DNA of 64,000 bases from an uncultured Mobiluncus sp. (GCF_943914685.1 NZ_CALUCZ010000006.1:1-64000); one strand, 5' to 3'; positions 43,016-52,268 are shown, numbered from the stretch's first letter. A program made the numbers and translations. Notes: generated by a model from the letters alone, not told the origin.

Positions 43016-43975
43016 GTGATTGTTGCGATTGTGGGACCGACCGCTACGGGAAAAAGTTACCTGGGGCTGGACTTCGCGCAGCGAGTGTCCCTTGACCCGG
43101 AGCTTAACGCCAGATTTCCGGGCGGTGTAGAGATTATTAGCGCGGACGCTTTCCAGCTTTACCGGGGCATGGACGTGGGTACGGCGAAAACCCCGGAATC
43201 TCAACGCCACGGGATTCCGCACCATCAGATAGACGTGCTGTGGCCCGATGCAGAAGCCTCGGTGGCGGCGTATCAGAGATATGCCCGCTCTGACGTGGAG
43301 GCGATTGCAACACGTGGAGCTTTACCCCTGGTAGTGGGGGGTAGCGGGCTGTATGTGCGGGCGCTACTGGATGTGCTGGAGTTTCCGCCCACCGACCCCA
43401 CGGTTCGTGCCCGGTGGGAGGCGCAGGCGGAACAACTCGGGGCGTCCCAACTGCACGAAATCTTGCAGCGCCAGGATCCGAAAGCAGCTGAAACCATTGA
43501 GCCGCTCAATGCACGCCGCCTGGTCAGGGCCTTGGAAGTCATGGAAATTACCGGGCGCCCATTTTCCGCGACTTTGCCACGCGGGGAATACTGGCAGCCT
43601 GACACCCACGTGTTTTATCTGACGCGAAACCTTGATGAACTGGATGAACGTATCAACGCGCGTTCGCGCGAAATGTTTAGCCAAGGACTGCTTGAGGAAA
43701 CGGCACGACTTGCTGCCGACCGGGTTCACCCCTTGGGTATCACCGCGCAAAAGGCCACCGGGTACAGCCAGGCTCTGGCGGTGCTGCGCGGGGAGATGAC
43801 GGTGGAGGACGGTATCGCGGCCACTGCGCTAGCGACTCGGCAGCTATCGCGGCGACAAATCAAGTGGTTCCGCCGCGACAAACGAGCGGTGGAAGTCGCC
43901 TGGAGCTACCCGAGCTTAGAGGAACAGGGTCGGAGATTTTTTACGCAGGCTCGCAGCCAGATTCTGGGTCACTGA
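43016..43975 (+). CDS. miaA: tRNA dimethylallyltransferase
   Basis: Adds the dimethylallyl group to A37 of UNN-decoding tRNAs. The 319-residue sequence starts with GTG and shows P-loop GPTATGKS (7-14), IISADAFQLYRGMDVGTAKT, the PHHQIDV segment, GGSGLYVRALLD and RRLVRALEVMEITGRPFS. It is followed by RQIKWFRRDKRAVEV in the tRNA-binding part. Its last 60 bp overlap, on the opposite strand, the end of the YbjN-domain gene. Confidence 0.96.
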   Translation: MIVAIVGPTATGKSYLGLDFAQRVSLDPELNARFPGGVEIISADAFQLYRGMDVGTAKTPESQRHGIPHHQIDVLWPDAEASVAAYQRYARSDVEAIATRGALPLVVGGSGLYVRALLDVLEFPPTDPTVRARWEAQAEQLGASQLHEILQRQDPKAAETIEPLNARRLVRALEVMEITGRPFSATLPRGEYWQPDTHVFYLTRNLDELDERINARSREMFSQGLLEETARLAADRVHPLGITAQKATGYSQALAVLRGEMTVEDGIAATALATRQLSRRQIKWFRRDKRAVEVAWSYPSLEEQGRRFFTQARSQILGH

Positions 43976-44845
43976 CATTCCCGCCACGATTTCCGTGTCT
44001 AACTGGCGTTCGCTCAGGCCCTCGCCCACGGAAACCAGGTAATCAAAACGCAGGTAGGGCTGGGTTCGCATTCCCAGAACAGAAGTCACGCCCAAGGCAT
44101 TGAGAGTATTTAACTCATTGATGGCATCAAATAAGTTTTCGGCAGGAAACGGCTGTCCCAGCTCGACCAGCATGGAGGTGGACAGCCAGGTGTCTTCCCC
44201 GAATAGCCGCAGAACCATCAAGTCGTCCGAATCACGCAGTCGCAACACCGTGCCGTCGCGGTATACTCGCAGGTCGAGGCGGTCTGCTGCCTGGGCAACC
44301 GACTCCATACTGACCGGCGCGGTGAGAGAATTATCCGATAGGCCCGGAACAATGTGGACGATGTGCTGTTTGGGCAGCAGGCCATGATGGGAAAAGTCCG
44401 TTTCTGCGTCCAGCTCACAGGGAAAATCGGTTTCTACCCCGGAAAAGAAACGGTCAGCCATAATCAAAGCCAGCAACAGATGGGCTTCCAGCTGCTGGTC
44501 ACCCATACCGACAGTGACCTGGGCGTTCGTCTGAGTACAGAGGTGATAATGATTATTGTGCAGATAAGTCACCACTCGTGGACCGACAGCCTCGCGATTG
44601 TGGTGCAGGACGTAGGGCAGCAGCCGGGGGCGCTCGTGGACCGAAACCGTGGCGCGCCAGACCGAGCGCACGCGCAAGACTCCCGACACCAAGTCAATGT
44701 AACTGGTGGCGGTCGCGCCTGGCATCATCACCGTGCGCCTAGAGTCGTAAACGTCCACCACATAGCTGCGAGAAGCGCCATCGAGGGCTTCGCAGATGCG
44801 TTCTAGTGTCACCACCCGCGGACGTTGAGCGGTCAACTGCGGCAT
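43916..44845 (-). CDS. YbjN-domain protein
   Basis: A 309-residue protein with two YbjN-type modules, the first around 10-150 (LERICEALDGASRSYVVD ... RPRLLPYVLHHNREAVGPRVVTYLHNN) and the second around 180-300 (ESVAQAADRLDLRVYRDGTVLRLRDSDDLMVLRLFGEDTW ... AINELNTLNALGVTSVL). Such proteins often neighbour miaA in actinobacteria; their role is unknown, with a chaperone-like fold suggested for related type III secretion chaperones. Its last 20 codons overlap miaA antisense, and the frame looks genuine up to its stop. Confidence 0.75.
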   Translation of the reverse strand: MPQLTAQRPRVVTLERICEALDGASRSYVVDVYDSRRTVMMPGATATSYIDLVSGVLRVRSVWRATVSVHERPRLLPYVLHHNREAVGPRVVTYLHNNHYHLCTQTNAQVTVGMGDQQLEAHLLLALIMADRFFSGVETDFPCELDAETDFSHHGLLPKQHIVHIVPGLSDNSLTAPVSMESVAQAADRLDLRVYRDGTVLRLRDSDDLMVLRLFGEDTWLSTSMLVELGQPFPAENLFDAINELNTLNALGVTSVLGMRTQPYLRFDYLVSVGEGLSERQLDTEIVAGMSVTQNLAASLRKKSPTLFL

Positions 44846-45017
44846 AATTTAATGTTACGGGCCAGGCTCGTGCTTTGGGTGAAAACGGGGAGTCGAATAA
44901 TTGAGCCACCTCTAACGCCGCAGTTCACAAGGGAATCGGTCGTTTTGCCGGTGCCGCTCGCGCCGCGGTCGGAAGCCCGCGGTTTTGGTTCATCTGTCCA
45001 GAATGTCCGGGGGGCCC

Positions 45018-45662
45018 TCAAGCGGCGCTCCGGCGCAGCTGCAGCACCCGAAATCCTTTCGAAGAGGCGATTTTTTCCCCGGCCCAACCATGTTCGTTTA
45101 GATATGCCAAGAACGGATCGGATCCGAGGTTGCGTCCCATCACCAGGTAAGCGACTCCCTCTGGCTTTAAACGAGTTCGCCAGGCCTCCCACATTGCGTG
45201 CAGGGCTGTTTTGCCTACGCGCACCGGCGGGTTGGACCAGATGACATCTACGGAGTTTGGGCCCAAGGCGGCCAAAGCGTCGGCTTCGCTTAGGGCTTGG
45301 ATATTGTGCAATCCGTTTGCGGCTGCGTTTGCCCTAGTCAGCTCCAGGGCGCGGGTGTTTACGTCTACGGCGTAAACCTGGGCGGAGGGCCGCTCGGCGG
45401 CTAAAGTCAGTGCCAACGGTCCCCATCCGCAGCCCACATCGACGAAAACTCCTGAACCTCCCAGCTCTGACTGGGAAGGTAGAGGGGGAACCTTACGTAA
45501 TAGCACCTCTGTGCCCTTGTCCAAACCGTGACCAGAAAAAACCCCGTGAGCAGTAGTGATGCGAAAATCATGACCGGCTATGGAAACGGTCAATTCCCTA
45601 GTAGATTCCTCGGAATGGGGAGTGGCTGCGAAATAGTGCTCGCCGGCAGACTGCGGACTCAA
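45018..45662 (-). CDS. RsmC/RlmG-type class I methyltransferase
   Basis: A 214-residue SAM-dependent methyltransferase of the MTS family. GVFSGHGLDKGTEVLL is the typical lead-in, VFVDVGCGWGPLALTLA is motif I, and VIWSNPPVRVGK is the NPPxxxGK motif of rRNA guanine-N2 methyltransferases such as RsmC (G1207 of 16S rRNA). Actinobacterial single-domain members are of this size; the exact nucleotide is unproven. Lies 172 bp from the preceding YbjN gene, in a gap with no recognised feature, and 18 bp downstream of the following membrane-protein gene. Confidence 0.85.
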   Translation of the reverse strand: MSPQSAGEHYFAATPHSEESTRELTVSIAGHDFRITTAHGVFSGHGLDKGTEVLLRKVPPLPSQSELGGSGVFVDVGCGWGPLALTLAAERPSAQVYAVDVNTRALELTRANAAANGLHNIQALSEADALAALGPNSVDVIWSNPPVRVGKTALHAMWEAWRTRLKPEGVAYLVMGRNLGSDPFLAYLNEHGWAGEKIASSKGFRVLQLRRSAA

Positions 45663-45680
45663 ATGGCCTCCTCATGTGTC

Positions 45681-46661
45681 TCAAAAAAGTTTAGCGACCA
45701 CGTGGCTGATTAACGAAGTGAGCACGCTGACGATTAGCCCCAACAGGAACGCTCCTAAGACGCTGTGTGTAAAGAAAAATAGGCAAGCGCCGGCGCCCAC
45801 GGCAGAAAGTACGAACTCAATCATCCACTCCAGCAGCTGCGGAATATTCAGGCGCAACGCCACGGCTTGTGCCGCTTCGTCCAAAACGACTAAAACGACC
45901 GTGACCAGTAACGATAGGCCGAGGTAGGGCCAAAAGTCTTCAAAAATAATGGCGATTTCTTGCGGACCCCAGCCGGAGAGCAGCAATACGCACAGCGTAG
46001 GAATCGTCAGCACCAGCAGGTTTCCCAGCAGTCGTGCCACGATGCTGGCGACTTCCAGTGGAGAGCGCGCGCCGTCCGATTCCGGGGGACGGTTCGAGGG
46101 GGCGCCGTGCTCTAAGTGCTGCGAACTGCGTTGTGCACGGCCTGGAATGATGGGTTTTTGTGCCGCTTTGGGGCGGTCGGCAGAAGAGGTGTCGGGTGCG
46201 TCAGCGGTTTTCCCCTTTGTTGTCTGCGGGGTCGATGCCGGGGCGCTAAAGGTCGGAGCGCCGGGTTGGGGATAGACCGTTTCGTCCGCGGTCGTTTCTG
46301 GAGTTGCCGGTGGAGCGGCGTTCTGAGCAGCGGGGTGGGCCGGAGCTTCTATTTCGGCAGGCTGTGAGGGGTTCGTGGCGGTTCTAGCGGGACCGGAATC
46401 AATGGTCTTCGGCTTGGTTCGGCGTAGTCGTTCGGGAACCATGATGGTGGAATCGAGTTCAGCCGCTTCGAGGATGATTTCTTCCTCGGAGCGCCAGTCA
46501 GGCACGTTAAACAGAGCCTTGTGGCGTTTTTTGAGGCGTTCATCGGCGGGACTGGGGACGGGAGCCGTGCGGGGGAGCGACTGGCCGAATGGGGACGCAC
46601 GCCGAGCAGACGGAGCGTCAAAATTTTCGTCTCCGGGGTCCGTTGTATCCTTTAAAACCAA
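45681..46661 (-). CDS. Hypothetical protein with disordered N-terminus and four membrane helices
   Basis: A 326-residue protein not assigned to a family. Residues 1-205 are hydrophilic and rich in Ala, Pro and Thr, so probably disordered and cytoplasmic; about 208-326 hold four hydrophobic segments (LLGNLLVLTIPTLCVLLLSGW, YLGLSLLVTVVLVVLDEAAQ and two more). The start appears to be a TTG at 46661 after AAGG. It is divergent from hflX, and the methyltransferase gene follows 18 bp downstream on the same strand. Confidence 0.6.
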   Translation of the reverse strand: MVLKDTTDPGDENFDAPSARRASPFGQSLPRTAPVPSPADERLKKRHKALFNVPDWRSEEEIILEAAELDSTIMVPERLRRTKPKTIDSGPARTATNPSQPAEIEAPAHPAAQNAAPPATPETTADETVYPQPGAPTFSAPASTPQTTKGKTADAPDTSSADRPKAAQKPIIPGRAQRSSQHLEHGAPSNRPPESDGARSPLEVASIVARLLGNLLVLTIPTLCVLLLSGWGPQEIAIIFEDFWPYLGLSLLVTVVLVVLDEAAQAVALRLNIPQLLEWMIEFVLSAVGAGACLFFFTHSVLGAFLLGLIVSVLTSLISHVVAKLF

Positions 46662-46724
46662 AGCTCAAACCTTTACTTGCATGGGCTGGGAGATACCCTA
46701 AATTCTAGGCGGAAGGACTATAAC

Positions 46725-48257
46725 TTGCAGGAAAACACGGAGGATTGCCCAAACTTGGGTTTCCTTTCGCCCGCTGCTGTTGGTGCGCCGTCGGCGGGAG
46801 ATCAGCCCGTGCTGGTTAATCCGACTCGGTCTCAGCCTGAAACTGCTGAACAAGCCCAGCGGTGGGCCGACCGCTATGCCTTGGGGCGAGTGGAATCCAT
46901 CGGTTCTGAGCTGCAGGACATCAGCGAGGTGGAATACCGTGAAGTTCGCCTGGAAAAAGTCATTTTGGTGGGGATTTTTGCCGCCGACCGAGACGAGGCG
47001 GAATTGTCACTACAAGAGCTTGCCGCCTTGGCGAAAACGGCGGGAGCCGTCGTGCTGGCCGGGCTGTTACAGCGGCGCGAGAAACCTGACGTGGCGACTT
47101 TCCTGGGACGGGGTAAAGCCCACGAACTGCAAGCTCAGGTGGCGGCTCTGGGGGCAGATACGGTCATCGTCGATGATGAGTTAGCTCCCAGTCAGCGTCG
47201 CGCCCTTGAGGACGTGGTAAAAGTCAAGGTCATTGACCGTACCGCCCTCATTTTGGATATTTTTGCCCAGCACGCCACCTCGCGGGAGGGTAAAGCTCAG
47301 GTGGAACTGGCCCAACTGGAATACTTGTTGCCGAGGTTGCGCGGCTGGGGTGAATCGATGAGCCGGCAAGCCGGGGGACGTGCCGCCGCCGGGGAAGGTA
47401 TCGGCGCGCGCGGACCTGGTGAAACCAAGATTGAACTCGATCGGCGCCGAATTCGGTCCCGGATGGCTCGGCTGCGGCGTACCATAAAGTCTTTGGCTCC
47501 GACTCGTGAGGCGAAACGAGCCAGCCGTAGGGCTGGGGGAGTACCCGCGGTGGCCATTGTGGGCTATACCAACGCGGGCAAGTCCTCGCTGCTGAATCGG
47601 TTGGCGGGGGCTAATCTGCTGGTGCATGATGCCCTGTTTGCTACCCTTGACCCCAGCGTGCGCCGGACCCAGACTCCCCAGGGGCGGGAATATACGCTGA
47701 CAGATACGGTTGGGTTCGTGCGGCGCCTGCCTACCGAGCTCGTGGAAGCTTTTCGTTCCACTTTGGAAGAGACCGCTATGGCTGATTTGATTTTGCACGT
47801 CGTGGACGGTTCCAACCCCAATCCGTTAGCGCAAGTCGCGGCCGTGGATACCACCCTGGAAGCTGTGGAGGGTATCGAGGACGTCCCGGTCATGATGGTG
47901 GTAAACAAAATCGATCAGGCTTCGGCTCCCGCCCTCGCGCTGTTGCGTCATTCCCTCCCGGAGGCATACTACGTTTCCGCTCGGACCGGGGAAGGTATCG
48001 AGGCGCTACAGGAAGCTATCGCGGCCCACCTGCCTTGGCCAGGGCAGCGGGTTCGGGTGGTGGTGAAGTGGCAAAACACGGGTCTGCTGGAACGGATTTA
48101 TCGTGACGGTAAACTCTTGACCCGCCAGAATCGTGAGGACGGCACGTTCGTAGACGCCTGGGTCCCCCCGGCTTTGGGGGCAAAACTGCTTGACCAGGCG
48201 ATGGAAGATAATCACGGAATCAGTGAGGGGGTCGACAATGACGCAAACGATAGATGA
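46725..48257 (+). CDS. hflX: Ribosome-associated GTPase HflX
   Basis: GTPase that binds the 50S subunit and splits stalled ribosomes under stress. The 510 residues include the HflX N-domain (LAKTAGAVVLAGLLQRREKPDVATFLGRGKAHEL), the Gly-rich coiled linker GRAAAGEGIGARGPGETKIELDRR, and a G domain with GYTNAGKSS, DTVGF and NKID. TTG 46725 is chosen over the in-frame ATG at 46677 because GGAAGGA lies 7 nt before it and the extra residues are not conserved. The dinG start lies inside its 3' end. Confidence 0.93.
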   Translation: MQENTEDCPNLGFLSPAAVGAPSAGDQPVLVNPTRSQPETAEQAQRWADRYALGRVESIGSELQDISEVEYREVRLEKVILVGIFAADRDEAELSLQELAALAKTAGAVVLAGLLQRREKPDVATFLGRGKAHELQAQVAALGADTVIVDDELAPSQRRALEDVVKVKVIDRTALILDIFAQHATSREGKAQVELAQLEYLLPRLRGWGESMSRQAGGRAAAGEGIGARGPGETKIELDRRRIRSRMARLRRTIKSLAPTREAKRASRRAGGVPAVAIVGYTNAGKSSLLNRLAGANLLVHDALFATLDPSVRRTQTPQGREYTLTDTVGFVRRLPTELVEAFRSTLEETAMADLILHVVDGSNPNPLAQVAAVDTTLEAVEGIEDVPVMMVVNKIDQASAPALALLRHSLPEAYYVSARTGEGIEALQEAIAAHLPWPGQRVRVVVKWQNTGLLERIYRDGKLLTRQNREDGTFVDAWVPPALGAKLLDQAMEDNHGISEGVDNDANDR

Positions 48258-50343
48258 TGACACCGCGGACACATCCGACGTGGAGACAGGCGCATTTTCG
48301 GACTATGTTCCCAGTTCAGAGCTGCAGAAGGTTCTGACTGAGGCGGTATCTTTATTGGGAGGCAGTGAGCGTCCGGGTCAGGTTGCGATGGCGGCTGCGG
48401 TGGAACAAACGCTGCACTCAGATGGCAAATTAGCAGTTCAAGCGGGGACTGGAACTGGGAAATCCCTGGGATATTTACTGCCTGCGCTGCTGTATTGCCT
48501 GCACGAGGACGCCAGAGTGGTCATTTCAACCGCAACGTTGGCCCTGCAAAACCAAATCATCACTAAGGACGCCCCCCTGGCAGTGGAGGCGGTGAAAAAC
48601 GTGACCGGCTCAGAGCTGCGCGTGGAGGTGCTCAAAGGCTGGCAAAACTATGTCTGCCTGCATAAGTTGAACGGCGGTTACGCGGGCAGCGAGGACGATT
48701 TATTTTCCGCCATGGAAGATTCCCTTATCCCTACTGCTGGCGGGAGCGCAGAGGCTGCCACGGAGCAGGGAATGAAGACCGCGCGGCAAATGCGGGGATT
48801 TGCCGCTGAGACGAAAAAACTTTACGAATGGGCTCGAGAAACCACGACCGGGGACCGGGACGAAGCCCCGCGCGGTATCGGTGCTCGGGCCTGGCGGCAA
48901 GTTTCCCTGTCCAGCTTGGAATGCGTCGGGGAAAAATGCCCGTTCCGTTCCGAATGTTTCCAGGTTTCGGCTCGCGACAAGGCAGCGTTGGCGCAGGTGG
49001 TAGTGACTAACCACGCCATGATTGGGCTGGAGGCCGCGGGAAAACAGAATCCGTTGCCCCCGTGTGAGGCCATCATTGTTGATGAGGCTCATGAACTGGC
49101 CGAAAGGGTACGTTCTCAGGCGTCTACTGAGTTCAGTGCCAACATGTTGGCAACCTGTGCCAAAGCGGCGGGCAGTTTGGGGGTTTCTGGCAGCGAGGAA
49201 CTCACTCAGCAAGCCGTCATGCTGGGCGTGGCGCTGCAGAATCTGGAAGATGGCCGTTTCACACAAATGCCTGAGGCAGTAGCGGAATGTCGGTTGCTGG
49301 CTCTGCCACCTTTGAAAGCTGCCTTAGCCGAGTTGAGTGCGAAGGGCGGATCCGACGCGGGTTCGGACGGCGAAAAACACGTGGATGCGGCGAAAATCGC
49401 CGTCGCAAAAGCGGCTCTGACCAGCCTGTTAGATACGCTTGAGACGATGACCCCGGAATCGGTCGCGAACGGCGAAACGATTCTGTGGCTGAGTCGGGGA
49501 CGCGATGGCGACCAGGAACCCCGGCTCTACACCGCTCCGCTGGACGTGGCCGGAAAGCTCGCGAATCGATTGTGGAGTGAACACGCCATTATCGCTACCT
49601 CAGCTACGCTCAAACTGGGGGGCACATTTACGCCGCTCATGCACAAGATGGGTTTGCAGCTCGATGAACCGCAGCCGGAAGCTTTAGATGTTGGCTCGCC
49701 GTTTCGCCACGATCGGCAGGGCATTTTGTATCTGGCTCGGGACTTACCAGCTCCTACTCGCGGGGAGCACCCGGAAGTGTTTTGGGATCGGCTGGTCGAG
49801 CTGGTTGAGGCCTCGGGAGGCGGGGCGTTGGGGCTGTTTTCCTCACACAAGATGGCCGAGCGGGCGGGGGAAGTGCTTCGGGAACGCACCGATTTGCCCA
49901 TCATGGTCCAAGGCGAGGATTCCATGGCAGCCTTGGTCAAAGATATGCGCGAAGACACTTCCGCCTGCTTGATGGGGACGCTTTCGCTGTGGCAGGGGGT
50001 AGATTTACCTGGGAATACGTGTCGTTTGGTGCTGATTGACCGGATTCCTTTCCCGGTTCCCAGCGATCCGGTTATCGAGGCCCGCTGTGCCGCGGTCAAG
50101 CGCGCCGGGGGCAGCGACTTTGTGGAAGTCTCCCTGACGCATGCTGCCTTGTTACTGGCACAAGGAACCGGGCGACTGCTGCGTTCCGCCGCGGACCGCG
50201 GGGTGGTGGCGGTATTGGATTCGCGTCTGGCCACCGCGCGGTATGGGGGATTTTTGCGAGCCTCCCTGCCACCCTTGTGGCCCACGGAGGACGCGCAGGT
50301 GGTGTTGGACGCTTTGCGGCGCCTGCACCAGCAAGTTCCCTAG
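48238..50343 (+). CDS. dinG: DinG-type ATP-dependent DNA helicase
   Basis: Superfamily 2 5'-3' helicase of the XPD/DinG type, 701 residues. Walker A AGTGTGKSLGYLLPA, the iron-sulfur ligands YVCLHK, ECVGEKC and SEC, the DEAH box VDEAHELAERV, and the late motifs GTLSLWQGVDLPG and AQGTGRLLRS are all present. It unwinds DNA and R-loops in repair. ATG 48238 has GAGGGGG upstream and overlaps hflX by 20 bp. It converges with lexA; no LexA box of its own was seen. Confidence 0.93.
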   Translation: MTQTIDDDTADTSDVETGAFSDYVPSSELQKVLTEAVSLLGGSERPGQVAMAAAVEQTLHSDGKLAVQAGTGTGKSLGYLLPALLYCLHEDARVVISTATLALQNQIITKDAPLAVEAVKNVTGSELRVEVLKGWQNYVCLHKLNGGYAGSEDDLFSAMEDSLIPTAGGSAEAATEQGMKTARQMRGFAAETKKLYEWARETTTGDRDEAPRGIGARAWRQVSLSSLECVGEKCPFRSECFQVSARDKAALAQVVVTNHAMIGLEAAGKQNPLPPCEAIIVDEAHELAERVRSQASTEFSANMLATCAKAAGSLGVSGSEELTQQAVMLGVALQNLEDGRFTQMPEAVAECRLLALPPLKAALAELSAKGGSDAGSDGEKHVDAAKIAVAKAALTSLLDTLETMTPESVANGETILWLSRGRDGDQEPRLYTAPLDVAGKLANRLWSEHAIIATSATLKLGGTFTPLMHKMGLQLDEPQPEALDVGSPFRHDRQGILYLARDLPAPTRGEHPEVFWDRLVELVEASGGGALGLFSSHKMAERAGEVLRERTDLPIMVQGEDSMAALVKDMREDTSACLMGTLSLWQGVDLPGNTCRLVLIDRIPFPVPSDPVIEARCAAVKRAGGSDFVEVSLTHAALLLAQGTGRLLRSAADRGVVAVLDSRLATARYGGFLRASLPPLWPTEDAQVVLDALRRLHQQVP

Positions 50344-50363
50344 GGGTGGGCGCAACTCAAACG

Positions 50364-51047
50364 TTACAGGGAACGGATTACCGTGACGACCTTGCCCAAG
50401 ATGGTGGCCGCATCGCCGGGAATAGGTGCGTAGTTATCGTTGTGGGGCAGCAACCAAACGTGCCCGTCGGCGCGGGAAAACTCTTTCACTGTGGCCTCGC
50501 CGTCAATCATCGCCGCCACGATTTCCCCGTTGCGCGCTTCGCTCTGATGGCGCACTACGACCCAATCGCCGTCTAAAATGCCGCCGTCCTGCATAGATTC
50601 GCCCTTCACTGCGAGCATGAACAGTTCTCCGGAACCGGTGAAGCGCCGGGACAGGGCGAACGTGTCCTCGACCATTTCCTCTGCCGTGATGGGGGCGCCC
50701 GCGGCAATCTGTCCGACCAGAGGAACCGCGGTCTCCGCCGCGGTGTCAGCGATACCCACCGGAATAGTGGTGACGGTGGCAGGCGGTGCCGCGCCGGGTG
50801 CCGGATTTGGCTGAGAAGTTTCTATTCCCTCAGGAAGTTTCACGAATTCCAAGGCGCGCGGAGTGTTAGGGGCGCGGCGCAGGTAGCCCTTTTTGGTCAG
50901 CACATCGAGGTGGTGTTTGACCGAGGAGGGAGAGGATAGCCCCATGGCCTCAGCGAGTTCGCGTACCGAGGGGGGGTAGGCGAGCTTTTGACTGAGTTGG
51001 TACAAAGTCGTCAAAACTTCCTGTTGTCTTTTGGTCAGGTCGCTCAC
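50364..51047 (-). CDS. lexA: SOS repressor LexA
   Basis: Repressor of the DNA-damage regulon; 227 residues from the GTG at 51047, which follows AAAGGAG. The N-terminal winged helix is LTKRQQEVLTTLYQLSQKLAYPPSVRELAEAMGLSSPSSVKHHLDVL. The C-terminal protease has the cleavage site Ala116-Gly117 and the catalytic Ser151 (GESMQDG) and Lys188 (ATVKEF). An in-frame extension to 51209 lacks family similarity. Three LexA boxes lie in the divergent region shared with the LysM gene, consistent with autorepression. Confidence 0.96.
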   Translation of the reverse strand: MSDLTKRQQEVLTTLYQLSQKLAYPPSVRELAEAMGLSSPSSVKHHLDVLTKKGYLRRAPNTPRALEFVKLPEGIETSQPNPAPGAAPPATVTTIPVGIADTAAETAVPLVGQIAAGAPITAEEMVEDTFALSRRFTGSGELFMLAVKGESMQDGGILDGDWVVVRHQSEARNGEIVAAMIDGEATVKEFSRADGHVWLLPHNDNYAPIPGDAATILGKVVTVIRSL

Positions 51048-51180
51048 GGGTGCTCCTTTATCTGAGTACTTTGCGCGGGCTAGCTGGCAAAAAGCCGTCT
51101 GCGGGAACTGCCGGATTTTCGTCTCCGGGGTCCATGTCAGACTGGCAATTGTCAGGCTAACTGCGGTCAAAATTAATATT

Positions 51181-51194
51181 CGCACAAATGTTCG
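51181..51194. promoter_or_regulatory. LexA box 1 (lexA side)
   Basis: CGCAC-AAAT-GTTCG, one mismatch from CGAAC-N4-GTTCG. The box lies 134 bp upstream of lexA and 90 bp before the LysM gene. Confidence 0.7.
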
Positions 51195-51202
51195 ATTTTG
51201 AC

Positions 51203-51231
51203 TCGACAACGCGCCGGCAATGGTTTATATT
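51203..51231 (+). promoter_or_regulatory. Predicted promoter of the LysM gene
   Basis: TCGACA (51203-51208), 17-bp spacer, TATATT (51226-51231): each hexamer has five of six consensus bases. The start site near 51238 falls inside LexA box 2. Confidence 0.65.
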
Positions 51232-51234
51232 ATA

Positions 51235-51264
51235 CGTACAGATGTTCGAACGAACAAATGTTCG
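51235..51264 (+). promoter_or_regulatory. Tandem LexA boxes 2 and 3 before the LysM gene
   Basis: CGTAC-AGAT-GTTCG (51235-51248, one mismatch) and CGAAC-AAAT-GTTCG (51251-51264, exact core), offset by 16 bp. They cover the predicted start site, so LexA should repress this gene strongly. Confidence 0.85.
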
Positions 51265-51283
51265 AATGAATGGAGGGATTACC

Positions 51284-51721
51284 ATGACAGCTGTTTTGGC
51301 ACCGACTTTTGAGGTTAGCGAGCTCGCTCCGAATCACCCGGCGGTGCGTGCTTTCAGAGCCCGCCAATCGCGCCCGGCTTACCTGCGTTTGGTTCCGAAG
51401 GCACCGGCGTCACCCGCTGTGGTTGCGCGACCGGTTTTGTCGTGGGATGCCGTGGCCTTGCGCGTGGGGCTGTTTATTCTGGCTGCCCTCGTGATGGTGT
51501 TCCTGGGTATGGTGTTGGGACTGGGCCTCAGTCCTGATTTCGTTCCTACGGATTTTACGCAACACACAGTCGTGCCGGGCGATACGCTGTGGGATATTGC
51601 CGCGGCTAATGCCACCGGTGTGCCCACTGATGAGGTCTTGGCAGACATGATGGACGCAAATGCCCTAGACGCGGGTTCCGTGCTGAATACTGGGCAAACG
51701 GTGTTGGTTCCGGTTTATTAA
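51284..51721 (+). CDS. LysM-domain membrane protein, SOS-controlled (ChiZ/DivS-like position)
   Basis: A 145-residue protein with a cytoplasmic N-terminus, one membrane helix (about 62-86) and an extracytoplasmic LysM domain (HTVVPGDTLWDIAAANATG to the C-terminus) that should bind peptidoglycan. Genes divergent from lexA in other actinobacteria encode SOS-induced cell-division suppressors (DivS in Corynebacterium; ChiZ/Rv2719c in Mycobacterium, which has LysM), so the same role is inferred. ATG 51284 has GGAGGGA upstream. Two LexA boxes sit at its promoter. Confidence 0.8.
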   Translation: MTAVLAPTFEVSELAPNHPAVRAFRARQSRPAYLRLVPKAPASPAVVARPVLSWDAVALRVGLFILAALVMVFLGMVLGLGLSPDFVPTDFTQHTVVPGDTLWDIAAANATGVPTDEVLADMMDANALDAGSVLNTGQTVLVPVY

Positions 51722-51815
51722 AATGATTGGGTTCAGCCCGACTCTTCAGCTTGCGAAAACTTCGGTTTGCACTTACGGTGAAACCTGTAGTCTTGCAGCG
51801 GTGAAGGAGGGCGAC

Positions 51816-52268
51816 GTGCACTGTCCGTTTTGTCATCACGAGGATTCCCGTGTGATTGATTCTCGCACCGCCGATGATGGTGCTTCCATTCGGAGGCGTC
51901 GTGAATGCCCCAGCTGCGGTCGACGTTTCACCACTTTGGAAACCACGCTGCTGCTGATTAAGAAACGTTCCGGAGCGACCGAGCCGTTCCGGCGCAGCAA
52001 AGTTATTGCCGGTCTGGCCAAAGCTACCCAAGGCCGCCCCATCAGCCCTGACCAACTTGCTCTTATGGCTCAAGGGGTCGAAGAAACCCTGCGAGCCTCC
52101 GGGAAAGCTATTATCAACTCCGAGGAAGTCGGCAAAGCTATTTTGGAACCGCTGAAAGAACTGGACAAAGTCGCCTATCTGCGCTTCGCCTCGGTTTATT
52201 CCGAATTCAACTCGCTCGAGGATTTTGAGGACGCCATCGCCTCGCTTAAGAATCAATCTCAGAGCTAG
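51816..52268 (+). CDS. nrdR: Transcriptional repressor NrdR
   Basis: Represses ribonucleotide reductase genes in response to ATP/dATP. From GTG 51816 the 150-residue protein begins MHCPFC; Cys3, Cys6, Cys31 and Cys34 form the zinc ribbon, and an ATP-cone domain (about 49-139, with VIKKRSGATEPF-like LLIKKRSGATEPFRRSKV) follows. GAAGGAGGG lies just before the start; an upstream ATG at 51723 would add a non-family extension. It follows the LysM gene, the normal actinobacterial order. It converges with the acyl-CoA synthetase gene. Confidence 0.95.
   Translation: MHCPFCHHEDSRVIDSRTADDGASIRRRRECPSCGRRFTTLETTLLLIKKRSGATEPFRRSKVIAGLAKATQGRPISPDQLALMAQGVEETLRASGKAIINSEEVGKAILEPLKELDKVAYLRFASVYSEFNSLEDFEDAIASLKNQSQS

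Noticed and set aside
50335..50374. Inverted repeat GTTCCCT/AGGGAAC between dinG and lexA as terminator
   Set aside because: The loop is about 26 nt and there is no T-run; likely chance.
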